From contig VXQO01000057.1 of the NCBI GenBank assembly GCA_009838975.1, positions 1 to 50,064 on the forward strand: 50,064 bases of DNA, in the 5' to 3' direction. Each line of letters starts with the position of its first letter. The first letter of the stretch is position 1. A model generated the notes under the pieces. It was given only the letters and a program-made list of their open reading frames with translations. It was not told the DNA's origin and made no database searches. Position numbers and translations under genes: made by a program. Shown in pieces: positions 24,287 to 32,305 of the stretch. The DNA comes from Gemmatimonadota bacterium (GTDB taxonomy: Bacteria; Gemmatimonadota; Gemmatimonadetes; Longimicrobiales; Gaopeijiaceae).

Positions 24287-25146
24287 GCGAGTCCAGGCGG
24301 GCTGGAGCCGGGGTCGCCATTCGGGGCCCGATCGGCGCGATGGGAGTCGCTGCGGCGCTCGTCACGATGGCGGCGCTGATCCTGCTGACCGGTGTGCTGC
24401 TGGTCGAGGCCCGTGAAGTCCTCGATTGGCGGTTCTTTCTCGATCCTCCCTCCCGTGTGGCCGCCGAGGGGGGTGTCGGGCCTGCCCTGGCGGGGAGCCT
24501 GTGGCTGACACTCCTTGTCGCCGCGATCGCCGTGCCGCTGGGCGTCGGCACCGCCGTCTATCTGGCGGAATACGCGCCCCCAACCAGGCTGGTCAAGGCG
24601 GTCGAGTCCGTCCTCACGAACCTGGCGGGCGTGCCGTCGGTTGTCTACGGCATCGCCGGCCTTGCGCTGTTCGTGCGCGGCCTGGGCCTGGGCCCCAGCA
24701 TTCTCGCCGGCGCACTGACCCTGACCGCTCTGACCGTTCCCCTCGTCGTCGTCAACTGCCGCAAAGCCCTTCGCGCCGTGCCCGACGAGTTTCGCTGGGC
24801 TGCGTTCGGCCTCGGGGCGAGCCGGTGGCAGGTAGTGCGCGACCAGGTTCTTCCGGCGGCGGCCCCCGACATCGTGGCCGGTTGTTGCGCCGCGCTGCTG
24901 AGGGCCGTCGGTGCGGCGGCGCCCCTGCTGATGCTGGGCGCGGTCTCGTTCACGACCTTCGCCCCGGACAGCCCGAATGATCCGCTCACCGCGCTGCCAA
25001 CCCAGATCTTCGCCTGGGCTGCGCGCCCGCAGGAGGGCTTTCTCGCCCTTGCCGCCGGTGCCAGCGTCGCGCTCCTTTTGCTGATGGCAGCGATGCATCT
25101 GGTCCTGTTCGCCCACCGGCGACGGCAGAGGGGGACATCGGCATGA
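24283..25146 (+). CDS. pstA: Phosphate ABC transporter permease PstA
   Basis: The 287-residue membrane protein has about six helices and the PstA hallmarks NLAGVPSVVYGIAGLALFVR (about residues 109-128) and an EAA loop, CRKALRAVPDEFRWAAFGLG followed by ASRWQVVRDQVLPAA. It pairs with PstC to form the phosphate channel. The start is GTG 24283 in a GTGA overlap with pstC, and the end overlaps pstB as ATGA, so the whole transporter appears to be translated in a coupled series. Confidence 0.93.
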   Translation: MSESRRAGAGVAIRGPIGAMGVAAALVTMAALILLTGVLLVEAREVLDWRFFLDPPSRVAAEGGVGPALAGSLWLTLLVAAIAVPLGVGTAVYLAEYAPPTRLVKAVESVLTNLAGVPSVVYGIAGLALFVRGLGLGPSILAGALTLTALTVPLVVVNCRKALRAVPDEFRWAAFGLGASRWQVVRDQVLPAAAPDIVAGCCAALLRAVGAAAPLLMLGAVSFTTFAPDSPNDPLTALPTQIFAWAARPQEGFLALAAGASVALLLLMAAMHLVLFAHRRRQRGTSA

Positions 25147-25910
25147 GCGCACCCGGCCCCGCGCCCCCCGCGCTTTCCACCGAGCGGCTGACGGTGCGCT
25201 TCGACGGAAAGGCCGTCCTGAGGGACGTGAGCATCGAGATTCCACTCGGCCGAGTCGTTTCGATCATCGGGCCCGCGGGGTCCGGCAAGACCACTCTGCT
25301 CCGTTCCTTCAACCGCATGAACGAGCTCATTCCGGGAGCGAAGACCGCGGGGAAGGTGCACTTCCGGGGGGTCGATCTGTACGCTGCGGAGATCGACCCG
25401 GCCGAGGTGCGCAGGAGGATCGGAATGGTCTTCCAGGAGGCGACGCTCTTCCCGAAGTCGGTGTTCGACAATGTTGCCTTCGGACTGCGTGCCAAGGGTG
25501 TGGAGGGGGATCTGCACGGGCTCGTGGAAGAGGCGCTGACGGTCGTCGGCCTCTGGTCCGGGGGCGCCGAGGTTCTTGACGCGCGGGCCCTGGACCTGAC
25601 GGCGGGTGAGCAACGACGACTCTCCATCGCCCGGGCGCTGGCACTCAAGCCGGATTGCCTTCTGTTGGACGAGCCGACCGCGGCACTCGACCCCGCCGCA
25701 TCCGCAAAGGTCGAGTCCATCATCCATGCACTGCGGCACGAATGCACGATCGTCCTTGCCACCTCGGACCACACGCAGGCCGGGCGCCTCTCCGATCTGA
25801 CAGCCTTTCTGGATTCCGGCCGGCTGATGGAGTACGGTGCCACACAGGAGCTTTTCACCAACCCGCGCAACGAACGCACCGAGTCCTACCTGACCGGCCG
25901 CCTCCCATGA
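25143..25910 (+). CDS. pstB: Phosphate ABC transporter ATPase PstB, with degenerate motifs
   Basis: The 255-residue ATPase has Walker A (GPAGSGKTT, about residues 43-51), the PstB-type RSFNRMNELIPGA, a Q loop (GMVFQEATLFPKSVFDN) and Walker B (CLLLDEPTAALDP). Two motifs depart from the family. The ABC signature, usually LSGGQQQR, reads LTAGEQRR. The switch-histidine segment, usually VTHNMQQA, reads ATSDHTQA, placing Ser where His is expected. Position within pstSCAB-phoU still makes PstB the best call. Changed motifs may mean slower turnover or a more regulatory ATPase. Confidence 0.88.
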   Translation: MSAPGPAPPALSTERLTVRFDGKAVLRDVSIEIPLGRVVSIIGPAGSGKTTLLRSFNRMNELIPGAKTAGKVHFRGVDLYAAEIDPAEVRRRIGMVFQEATLFPKSVFDNVAFGLRAKGVEGDLHGLVEEALTVVGLWSGGAEVLDARALDLTAGEQRRLSIARALALKPDCLLLDEPTAALDPAASAKVESIIHALRHECTIVLATSDHTQAGRLSDLTAFLDSGRLMEYGATQELFTNPRNERTESYLTGRLP

Positions 25911-26605
25911 CGGACCAGATCCTCCCGGGAAGTCATTTCGACGCCAAGCTGACCGCCCTTCAGAATCTGCTTCTGGAGATGGCCGGCCGAAGCGAAGAGA
26001 TGGTGCGGCTGGCCGTGAACGGCGTCGTACACAGGGATCCGGCCCGGGCAGGCGAAGTGCGTGCGGCCGAAGACCGAATCGATCAGCTGGAGTTGCAGAT
26101 AGACGAGCGGGTCATGGAGCTGCTGGCCCTTCAGCGCCCGATGGCCGGCGATCTTCGCTTCGTCTTCGTCGTGCTCAAGGCGTGCCGCGACATCGAGCGG
26201 ATCGGGGACCACGCGGTGAACATCGCGGGGGCGGGCGAACGCGCCGCGGTACACCCACCACTCCCGGAAATCCTCGAGATCGCCGAGATCGGCGACCTGG
26301 TGCGGCGGATGCTCGGCAGGGCGCTCGGAGCCCTGGTCAACCGCGACGCGGACACGGCCAGGGCCGTCATCGCCGAGGACAAGGTGGTTGACGCGCTCCG
26401 CTACTCCGCGTTCGATATCATCATGTCCTACATGTCGCACCAGGCCAGGTACATTCCTGCGGGCATGAACATGATCCTGGCGGTCCAGAACCTGGAGCGC
26501 ATCGGGGACCTCGCGACCAACATTGCCGAGGAGGTCGTCTTTCTCGTGGAGGGACATTCCATCAAGCACACCAGGAGTGCCGGACCCGATGAGCACGGAC
26601 CCTGA
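25907..26605 (+). CDS. phoU: Phosphate-signalling regulator PhoU
   Basis: PhoU links PstB activity to PhoR and restrains the Pho response when phosphate is ample. The 232-residue protein has two three-helix PhoU domains, each with its metal-binding signature: CRDIERIGDHAVNIA at about residues 92-106 and NLERIGDLATNIAEEV at about 194-209. ATG 25907 overlaps the pstB stop as ATGA. The C-terminus overlaps the following SDR gene by 17 bases. Confidence 0.93.
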   Translation: MTDQILPGSHFDAKLTALQNLLLEMAGRSEEMVRLAVNGVVHRDPARAGEVRAAEDRIDQLELQIDERVMELLALQRPMAGDLRFVFVVLKACRDIERIGDHAVNIAGAGERAAVHPPLPEILEIAEIGDLVRRMLGRALGALVNRDADTARAVIAEDKVVDALRYSAFDIIMSYMSHQARYIPAGMNMILAVQNLERIGDLATNIAEEVVFLVEGHSIKHTRSAGPDEHGP

Positions 26606-27479
26606 CCGCAGCCGGGCGGCGGGTGGTCCCGGTGACGTGGACCAGGCGGTCGGAGGTGCCGTCGCAGAGCTTCTGAGCGAGGTCACGACGCGCACCGAGC
26701 CCGAGCCGCTGCGGGAATCCACGTCGCTTCGGGGCCAGTGCGCCATCGTCACCGGCGGCTCCAGCGGGATCGGTCGCGCAACCGCCCTGACGCTGGCCGA
26801 GGGCGGCGTCAACATCGCCTTCAACTATCTGGACACCGGTCCGGAGAGCCGCGCGGCCGCACAGGAGCTGCAGGAATCGCTGGCAAGGCTGGAGGTAAAG
26901 TCGTTCGCTCAGGCGGGAGATGTACGCGATCCGGACGCTGCCACGGCTTTCGTGGCGGAGGCGAATGCACAGCTCGGAGGTCTGCACATCCTCGTCAACA
27001 ACGCAGGCGTGGGACGGGACCGGGCCCTGTGGCGCATGTCCAACGAGGAGTGGCAGACGGTCATCGACACCAACCTGTCGGGCGCCTTCTACTTCACCCG
27101 CGCGGTCGCACCGTACTTCCGGGCGCAGGAGTTCGGCAAGATCGTCAACGTGTCGTCCGTTCACGGGCTTTCGAGCGAGTTCGGACTCGCCAACTACTGC
27201 TCCTCGAAGGCCGGGATGATCGGCCTGACCCGCAGCACGGCGGTCGAACTCGGGCCCTCGAACGTGAACGTGAACGCGGTTGCCCCGGGCTACATCCGCA
27301 CGACCCAGCTCACCGAACACGTCCCGGCCGAGTTCATCGATCGCGCCCGCGAACGAAGCGCGCTGGGCCGCCTGGGCGATCCACAGGACGTGGCCTCCGT
27401 CATCCTGTTCCTCTGCTCCGAGGTCGCGCGCCATATTACGGGCGCAGTGATTCCCATCGACGGTGGATACCTGATATGA
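26589..27479 (+). CDS. Short-chain dehydrogenase/reductase with N-terminal extension
   Basis: This is a classical SDR: the NAD(P)-binding loop [10 protein letters not shown] at about residues 55-64, [12 protein letters not shown], the catalytic Ser in NVSSVHG and the YxxxK pair in [14 protein letters not shown], ending in [14 protein letters not shown]. The wording is nearest to 3-oxoacyl-ACP reductase (FabG)-type enzymes, but the substrate is uncertain. About 48 extra residues (acidic, Ala/Gly-rich) precede the Rossmann fold, which is unusual. ATG 26589 has AGGAG at 26572-26576. It overlaps phoU by 17 bases and msrB by ATGA. Confidence 0.87.
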   Translation: MSTDPDRSRAAGGPGDVDQAVGGAVAELLSEVTTRTEPEPLRESTSLRGQCAIVTGGSSGIGRATALTLAEGGVNIAFNYLDTGPESRAAAQELQESLARLEVKSFAQAGDVRDPDAATAFVAEANAQLGGLHILVNNAGVGRDRALWRMSNEEWQTVIDTNLSGAFYFTRAVAPYFRAQEFGKIVNVSSVHGLSSEFGLANYCSSKAGMIGLTRSTAVELGPSNVNVNAVAPGYIRTTQLTEHVPAEFIDRARERSALGRLGDPQDVASVILFLCSEVARHITGAVIPIDGGYLI

Positions 27480-27925
27480 AGACCGACGCCAAATCCGACA
27501 CCAGGGCCGACGAAACCGCGATCCGCAGGAGCGACCGCGAATGGCGTGGTCAACTGACCCGCGAACAGTACCGGGTCGCCCGCAAGGGCGGGACGGAACG
27601 GGCGTACACGGGCGCATACTGGGACCACAAGGAGGACGGCACCTACGTCTGCGTGTGCTGTGGCCTGCCGCTGTTCGAGTCCGATTCCAAGGTCGATTCC
27701 GGGACGGGCTGGCCCAGCTTCGAGCGCCCGGCGGAGGCCGAAAACGTAGGCGAGCGGGAAGACCGCAGCTTCTTCATGCGGCGCACGGAAGTGATCTGCA
27801 AACGCTGCGACGCGCACCTGGGCCACGTCTTCCCCGACGGCCCGGGTCCCGAGGGTCTGCGCTACTGCATCAACTCGGCCGCGCTGGACTTCGAGGGGCG
27901 GGACGAGGGGCGGGACGAGGCGTGA
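27476..27925 (+). CDS. msrB: Peptide-methionine (R)-S-oxide reductase
   Basis: MsrB reduces the R form of methionine sulfoxide in proteins with thioredoxin. The 149-residue protein has [11 protein letters not shown], the zinc-binding Cys pairs CVCC (about residue 59) and CKRC (about 103), [15 protein letters not shown] and the catalytic Cys in [13 protein letters not shown] near residue 129. There is no signal peptide, so it is cytoplasmic. The last residues come from a 12-base tandem repeat that adds GRDEGRDEA. It overlaps both neighbours (ATGA and GTGA). Confidence 0.94.
   Translation: MKTDAKSDTRADETAIRRSDREWRGQLTREQYRVARKGGTERAYTGAYWDHKEDGTYVCVCCGLPLFESDSKVDSGTGWPSFERPAEAENVGEREDRSFFMRRTEVICKRCDAHLGHVFPDGPGPEGLRYCINSAALDFEGRDEGRDEA
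27893..27920 (+). repeat. 12-base coding tandem repeat at the msrB 3' end
   Basis: GAGGGGCGGGAC occurs at 27893-27904 and 27905-27916, then continues as GAGG. It encodes the acidic tail GRDEGRDE of MsrB and keeps the reading frame. Confidence 0.8.
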
Positions 27926-28941
27926 GCGACCCGATCATCACGGTCATCCCGGGCGACGGGATCGGCCCCGAGGTCACCGACGCGGTGCTGGGCGTGCTTC
28001 AGGCCGCCGGCGCAAGTCTCGACTACGAACGGCAGTCGGCCGGAGTCGGCGCCGTCGCCACCCACGGCAGCCCACTCCCCGGCGAAACGGTCGACTCCAT
28101 CGAGCGGAACCGGGTAGCGCTCAAGGGCCCGCTGGCCACGCCTTCCGGCTCCGGCTTCCGCTCGGTGAACGTCGCGATTCGCAAGACCTTCGACCTGTTC
28201 GCCAACGTCCGCCCCGTGCGCACCATCCTCCCCGGCGGCCGCTACGAGGACATCGACCTGGTCCTGATCCGCGAGAACACGGAAGGGCTCTACGTCGGCG
28301 TCGAGCACTTCATCGGCATGGAGCGCGACCCCAAGGCGGCGGCCGAGTCGGTCATGATCACCACCCGTTTCGGCTCCGAGCGCATCGTCCGCTTCGCCTT
28401 CGACTACGCCGCCGCGAACGGGCGCGGCAAGGTCACGCTCGCCCACAAGGCCAACATCCTCAAGCACACCCAGGGGCTGTTCCTCGAGGTGGGCCAGCGC
28501 ATGGCCGCCGACTATGCGGACCGCGTGGCCTTCGAGGACAGGATCATCGACGCCACCGCCATGTACCTCGTCCTCGACCCCTACCGTTTCGACGTGCTGG
28601 TCATGGAGAACATGTTCGGCGACATCCTGAGCGACCTCATGGCGGGACTCGTGGGCGGGCTGGGCTTCGCGCCGGCCGGGAACATCGGGGAGAGCCACGC
28701 GGTCTTCGAGGCCGTGCACGGGTCGGCGCCCGATATCGCGGGCGCGGGTGTGGCCAACCCGACGGGGCTGCTCCTCTCGGCATGCCTCCTGCTCGACCAC
28801 GTGGGCCAGGGCGAAACCGCGACCCGGATCCGCGACGCGGTCACCACCGTCATCCGCGACGGCACCGCCCGTACGCGCGACATGGGCGGCAACCACGGCA
28901 CGTCCGAGTTCGCCGCGGCGGTGACGGGGGCGCTCGCGTGA
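27922..28941 (+). CDS. NAD-dependent isocitrate dehydrogenase (IDH/IMDH family)
   Basis: The family oxidatively decarboxylates 3-hydroxy acids of the isocitrate and isopropylmalate type. Visible marks are [10 protein letters not shown] near the start, [20 protein letters not shown] (about residues 72-91, with the Ser and Asn favouring isocitrate), [37 protein letters not shown] and [20 protein letters not shown]. The 339 residues fit the short NAD-type enzymes. Isopropylmalate or homoisocitrate dehydrogenase is possible but less likely from the substrate loop. GTG 27922 overlaps msrB as GTGA. Confidence 0.87.
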   Translation: MSDPIITVIPGDGIGPEVTDAVLGVLQAAGASLDYERQSAGVGAVATHGSPLPGETVDSIERNRVALKGPLATPSGSGFRSVNVAIRKTFDLFANVRPVRTILPGGRYEDIDLVLIRENTEGLYVGVEHFIGMERDPKAAAESVMITTRFGSERIVRFAFDYAAANGRGKVTLAHKANILKHTQGLFLEVGQRMAADYADRVAFEDRIIDATAMYLVLDPYRFDVLVMENMFGDILSDLMAGLVGGLGFAPAGNIGESHAVFEAVHGSAPDIAGAGVANPTGLLLSACLLLDHVGQGETATRIRDAVTTVIRDGTARTRDMGGNHGTSEFAAAVTGALA

Positions 28942-29001
28942 CGGGGGCGCCAGCCTCACGGTGTGCCGGTGCAGGGGGAGCAGGGTGACGAGGGCCGTCC
29001 C

Positions 29002-29328
29002 GTGAAGAAGGCCGCACTCCGGCACGATCTGGCCGCCGACATCGCCTGCGCGAATTGCGGCCGCACCGACCCGGCCTCGAATCTGGACCGGCATCTCTGG
29101 TGCGAGCGCTGCATCGCAGTGGCACGGGAACGGGCCAGGCGCATCGGGTGGATCTGCGGCGCCCTTCTGGCCGCCGCGCTTGCGCTGTGGATCTACCTCG
29201 TGCAGCAACCGTCCCGCATGCTGATCGGCGGGTGGCTGGGCGCCGTCCTCGCCACCTTCTGGCTCGGTGGCCGCGCGGGCATGGAGTTGACGTACGGCGT
29301 GCTGCGCTTCCGCGGCCGCCCGCAATGA
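29002..29328 (+). CDS. Small zinc-ribbon membrane protein
   Basis: The 108-residue product has an N-terminal zinc-ribbon-like pair of CxxC motifs (CANC about residue 14, CERC about 33) and two transmembrane helices (IGWICGALLAAALALWIYLV and LIGGWLGAVLATFWLGG). Its function is unknown. I use GTG 29002 (VKKAALRHDL); an in-frame GTG at 28963 would add 13 residues. It sits between isocitrate dehydrogenase and glutaryl-CoA dehydrogenase on the same strand. Confidence 0.65.
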   Translation: MKKAALRHDLAADIACANCGRTDPASNLDRHLWCERCIAVARERARRIGWICGALLAAALALWIYLVQQPSRMLIGGWLGAVLATFWLGGRAGMELTYGVLRFRGRPQ

Positions 29329-29364
29329 CCACCTGACCATCCATCCCCCACGGAGACCACATAC

Positions 29365-30549
29365 ATGGCCGCCAGGTTCGAGGGCTCGGACTTCTACGAC
29401 ATCGACGCCCTTTTTTCAGAAGAGGAACGCATGGTCCGCGACACGATCCGCGATTGGGTCGAGGACCGGCTCCTGCCGATCATTGGTGACGCGTACGTGG
29501 CGCAGCGCTTCCCCACCGAGCTGATCCCCGAGATCGGCGAACTGGGCGTGCTCGGCGCCAATCTGCCCGAGGAATACGGGTGCGCCGGGCTGAACAACGT
29601 CGCGTACGGGCTGATCATGCAGGAGCTGGAGCGCGGCGATTCGGGGGTGCGCTCGTTCGTCTCGGTGCAGGGCGCACTCGTGATGTACCCGATTTACGCC
29701 TTCGGGAGCGAGGAGCAGCGGCGAACGTGGCTGCCGGGCCTGGCGTCGGCCGAGAAGATCGGGTGCTTCGGCCTGACCGAGCCCGACTACGGGTCGAATC
29801 CCGCCGGCATGATCACGCGAGCGCGCGAGACCGGCGACGAGTGGGTGCTCAACGGCACCAAGATGTGGATCACCAACGGCTCCATGGCGGATGTCGCGGT
29901 CGTCTGGGCGCAGACGCGCGAAGCCGGGGACACGAAGGGCATTCGTGGGTTCGTCGTGCCGACCGACACGCCGGGGTTCAGCGCCCGCGACCAGAAGGGC
30001 AAGCTTTCACTGCTCGCGTCCGACACGAGCGAACTCGTGCTCGACGACGTGCACCTGCCCCACGACGCCATCCTCCCCCGCACGACGGGCCTCAAGAACG
30101 CCCTGATGTGCCTGACGCAGGCCCGCTACGGCATCTCGTGGGGTGCCGTGGGGGCCGCCATGGCCTGCTTCCACGAAGCGTCGAGCTACGCCGGCCAGCG
30201 CGTGATGTTCGACGGCACCATCGCCGGCAAGCAGATCCAGCAGGTCCGCCTGGCCGACATGCTCACGGCGATTACCCAGGGGCAGCTGCTCTGCTACCGT
30301 CTGGGTCGCCTCAAGGACCAGGGCACGATGACCCCGCAGCAGGTCAGCCTCGCCAAGCGCGCCAACGTGAACACGGCCTGTGACATCGCCCGCGAAGCGC
30401 GCCGCCTGCTGGGCGCCAACGGCATCCTCGCCGAGTACTCGGCCATGCGCCACATGGCGAACCTGGAGTCGGTCTACACCTACGAGGGCACCCATGATGT
30501 CCATTCGCTGATCCTGGGCCAGACGATTACGGGGGTTTCGGCGTTCTGA
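29365..30549 (+). CDS. gcdH: Glutaryl-CoA dehydrogenase-type acyl-CoA dehydrogenase
   Basis: This FAD enzyme oxidises and decarboxylates glutaryl-CoA to crotonyl-CoA in lysine and tryptophan breakdown. The whole 394-residue sequence follows the GCDH pattern: RSFVSVQ at about residue 94 (the substrate-carboxylate Arg), GCFGLTEPDYGSNPAGM, WVLNGTKMWITNGSMAD, ARYGISWGAVGA and the catalytic base in YTYEGTHDVHSLILGQTITG near the end. ATG 29365 follows CACGGAGACC. It ends the 13-kb rightward run. Confidence 0.92.
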   Translation: MAARFEGSDFYDIDALFSEEERMVRDTIRDWVEDRLLPIIGDAYVAQRFPTELIPEIGELGVLGANLPEEYGCAGLNNVAYGLIMQELERGDSGVRSFVSVQGALVMYPIYAFGSEEQRRTWLPGLASAEKIGCFGLTEPDYGSNPAGMITRARETGDEWVLNGTKMWITNGSMADVAVVWAQTREAGDTKGIRGFVVPTDTPGFSARDQKGKLSLLASDTSELVLDDVHLPHDAILPRTTGLKNALMCLTQARYGISWGAVGAAMACFHEASSYAGQRVMFDGTIAGKQIQQVRLADMLTAITQGQLLCYRLGRLKDQGTMTPQQVSLAKRANVNTACDIAREARRLLGANGILAEYSAMRHMANLESVYTYEGTHDVHSLILGQTITGVSAF

Positions 30550-30745
30550 GCCGGGCAACCCTGCCACCTGTCTGGCCAGCCGCTGATCTCAATCAGTGCC
30601 CTCTCACTCCGATGCCCAGCGCCTCATCAACGTCGGTGGCTGCCGTCGCGCTCTTATTCGGCGTGGGTTTCTCGCCAGCCGGTATCGCGTGCGCCGCTAC
30701 ACGGTTGACCCCTTGAAGTGTACGGGCCAGGTCGTGAGGCACTCG
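30550..30745. other. Convergent intergenic stretch, possible small ORF
   Basis: Between gcdH and the leftward transporter I see no strong terminator, only a short CTGAT/ATCAG hairpin at 30583-30596. On the minus strand, GTG 30742 opens a 49-codon frame to 30593, three bases after the transporter stop (start PHDLARTLQGV, end DEALGIGVRGH). Its third-position GC looks lower than in neighbours and I recognise nothing in it, so I do not call a gene. Confidence 0.3.
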
Positions 30746-32161
30746 TCACACGACGGGTAGGCCGCGGGCCGCAAGCACCCTCTGCCTCCGCCCCAGCCAC
30801 AGCGCCACCACCAGCCAGACCCCCGCCACCGGCACCATGAACCACGCCAGCGCGGCGGTGCCCAGCCCCAGCGCGCCCAGCCCGGCGAACGACCATGCCC
30901 CCACCTGGTCGCCGGCGCGATAGACGAAGGTGTCGTTGAAGTTCTTGGCCTTGTACTTGTCGCGCCGCGGCAGGACGGTGTAGAGCACCTCGCGGGTCGG
31001 CACCGCGACCGCGAAGTTGCCCGCGCGCCTCAACACCTGAAACACCACGAAGACCGCGAAGACCGGCGCCGCCCCGAGCGCCAGGAAGCCCGCCACGCTC
31101 AGCAGCGGAAGCAGCGCGAGGGTGACGCCCACGCCCAGCCACCGCATGATGCGGCCGGTGAGGAAAAGTTGGGTGACGAGCGTCAACACGTTCACGGCGA
31201 GGTCGATGCGCGCGAAAACGGAAGTCCTCTCCGCAGGGTCGGAGAAGGTTCCCGACATGATCTCGGCCTGGATGTTGTACAGGAACGTGGACCCCACCGT
31301 GAACAGCAGCATGAAGGCGCAGATGCCGAGCAGGTAGGGGGAGCCCGCCACCCGCCGTATCCCGTCCAGGGCGGAACCGCCGATGACGGGGTCGGGCTCG
31401 GACGCCTGCGAGGGCTCGGACGCCTGCGAGGGGTTGGACGCCTGCGAGGGCTCGGCGCTGTCTGACCGCAGCTTGCCGACCCGCCGATCCAGGCCCCTCA
31501 CGCACGCGACTGCGCACTCGAGCAGGACGATCGAGAACCACAACAGCGCTGCGGCGCTGAGTTCCCCAACGAGAAACGCCGTGATCGACGACCCCACGAT
31601 CCCGCCAAGGGTGCCGCCCACCCCGATCAGCCCGAAGAGGCGCCGGCTCTGGCGTTCCCGATAGATGTCGGTCATGAACGACCAGAAGACCGACACCACA
31701 AAGAGGTTGAAGACGCTGATCCACACGAAGAAGGTGCGTCCCACCCAGACGGCCGCGGCGGAGCCTTCCGCCACCCCGCTCAGCAGAAAATAGTAAACAA
31801 TAAGGTTTAGTATGAAGAAGCGGTAGGTGATCGAGACAAAACGCTTCCGCGGCCACCGGGAGACGATTGACGCGAAGATCGGGTGCGCTACCAGCATTGC
31901 GGACAGCGTGGCCGTGAACAGCCAGGGGATATTCTCGACGCCGCCGGCGACACCCATCTCTTCCCGGATCGGGCGCATCACGTAGTACGCCGAGAGGATG
32001 AAAAAGAAGTACGCCGCCGACAGGAGGACGATCGCGCTTTCCTCGGGGCGGGTGCCGGTCAGGCGGGCAAGCACACTGGCCCGCTCGGCTTTCGAGGATG
32101 TGTTCAGTGTGAGCTCCCGTGCTCTTCGCGGCTCGCGGCTTGGCCTCGTCCCCCGCGGCAA
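30746..32161 (-). CDS. NTP/NDP-exchange-type MFS transporter
   Basis: The 471-residue membrane protein with about 12 helices has the opening LSAAYFFFILSAYYVMRPIREEMGVAGG-type motif (key part YYVMRPIREEMGV), as in bacterial Npt1/Npt2-like nucleotide-exchange transporters. Other marks are GLIGVGGTLGGIVG and PTREVLYTVLPRRDKYKAKN. Its substrate is unproven. TTG 32161 gives the longest form without a ribosome site; GTG 32074 is a reasonable alternative just before the first helix. The central cytoplasmic linker contains an 18-base repeat (Ser-Gln-Ala-Ser-Glu-Pro type). About 350 bases into the gene lies a near copy of the ArsR operator (31790-31813), coded with unusually AT-rich codons. Divergent from its paralogue at 32306. 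Confidence 0.82.
   Translation of the reverse strand: MPRGTRPSREPRRARELTLNTSSKAERASVLARLTGTRPEESAIVLLSAAYFFFILSAYYVMRPIREEMGVAGGVENIPWLFTATLSAMLVAHPIFASIVSRWPRKRFVSITYRFFILNLIVYYFLLSGVAEGSAAAVWVGRTFFVWISVFNLFVVSVFWSFMTDIYRERQSRRLFGLIGVGGTLGGIVGSSITAFLVGELSAAALLWFSIVLLECAVACVRGLDRRVGKLRSDSAEPSQASNPSQASEPSQASEPDPVIGGSALDGIRRVAGSPYLLGICAFMLLFTVGSTFLYNIQAEIMSGTFSDPAERTSVFARIDLAVNVLTLVTQLFLTGRIMRWLGVGVTLALLPLLSVAGFLALGAAPVFAVFVVFQVLRRAGNFAVAVPTREVLYTVLPRRDKYKAKNFNDTFVYRAGDQVGAWSFAGLGALGLGTAALAWFMVPVAGVWLVVALWLGRRQRVLAARGLPVV
31394..31453. repeat. 18-base coding tandem repeat in a transporter linker
   Basis: GGGCTCGGACGCCTGCGA occurs at 31394-31411 and 31412-31429, then with two changes at 31430-31447, followed by the first bases of a fourth copy. 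On the minus strand it encodes a Ser-Gln-Ala-Ser-Glu-Pro-type hexapeptide repeat in the loop between the two halves of the transporter. Confidence 0.8.
31790..31813. promoter_or_regulatory. Inverted repeat inside a CDS, near copy of the ArsR operator
   Basis: Arms ATAGTAAAC (31790-31798) and GTTTAGTAT (31805-31813) flank a 6-base spacer. The element is 20/24 identical to the inverted repeat at 45103-45126 and has one mismatch between its own arms. It lies in codons for part of a transmembrane helix, using ATA, CTA, CTT, ATT and GTT, which are rare in the rest of the window. Confidence 0.45.
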
Positions 32162-32305
32162 CGTGTGACGCGACGGGTCATGGCGTCGTCGTCGGCTTGC
32201 CTCCGATGGAGAATGGGCTTCTTTTCGAGAACGTCAATCCCGGGTGGCTCCGGGGCGAACCAGATGGCGACTTGTAGAGCCTCGCATGGCAGAGGAGGAG
32301 TTACA

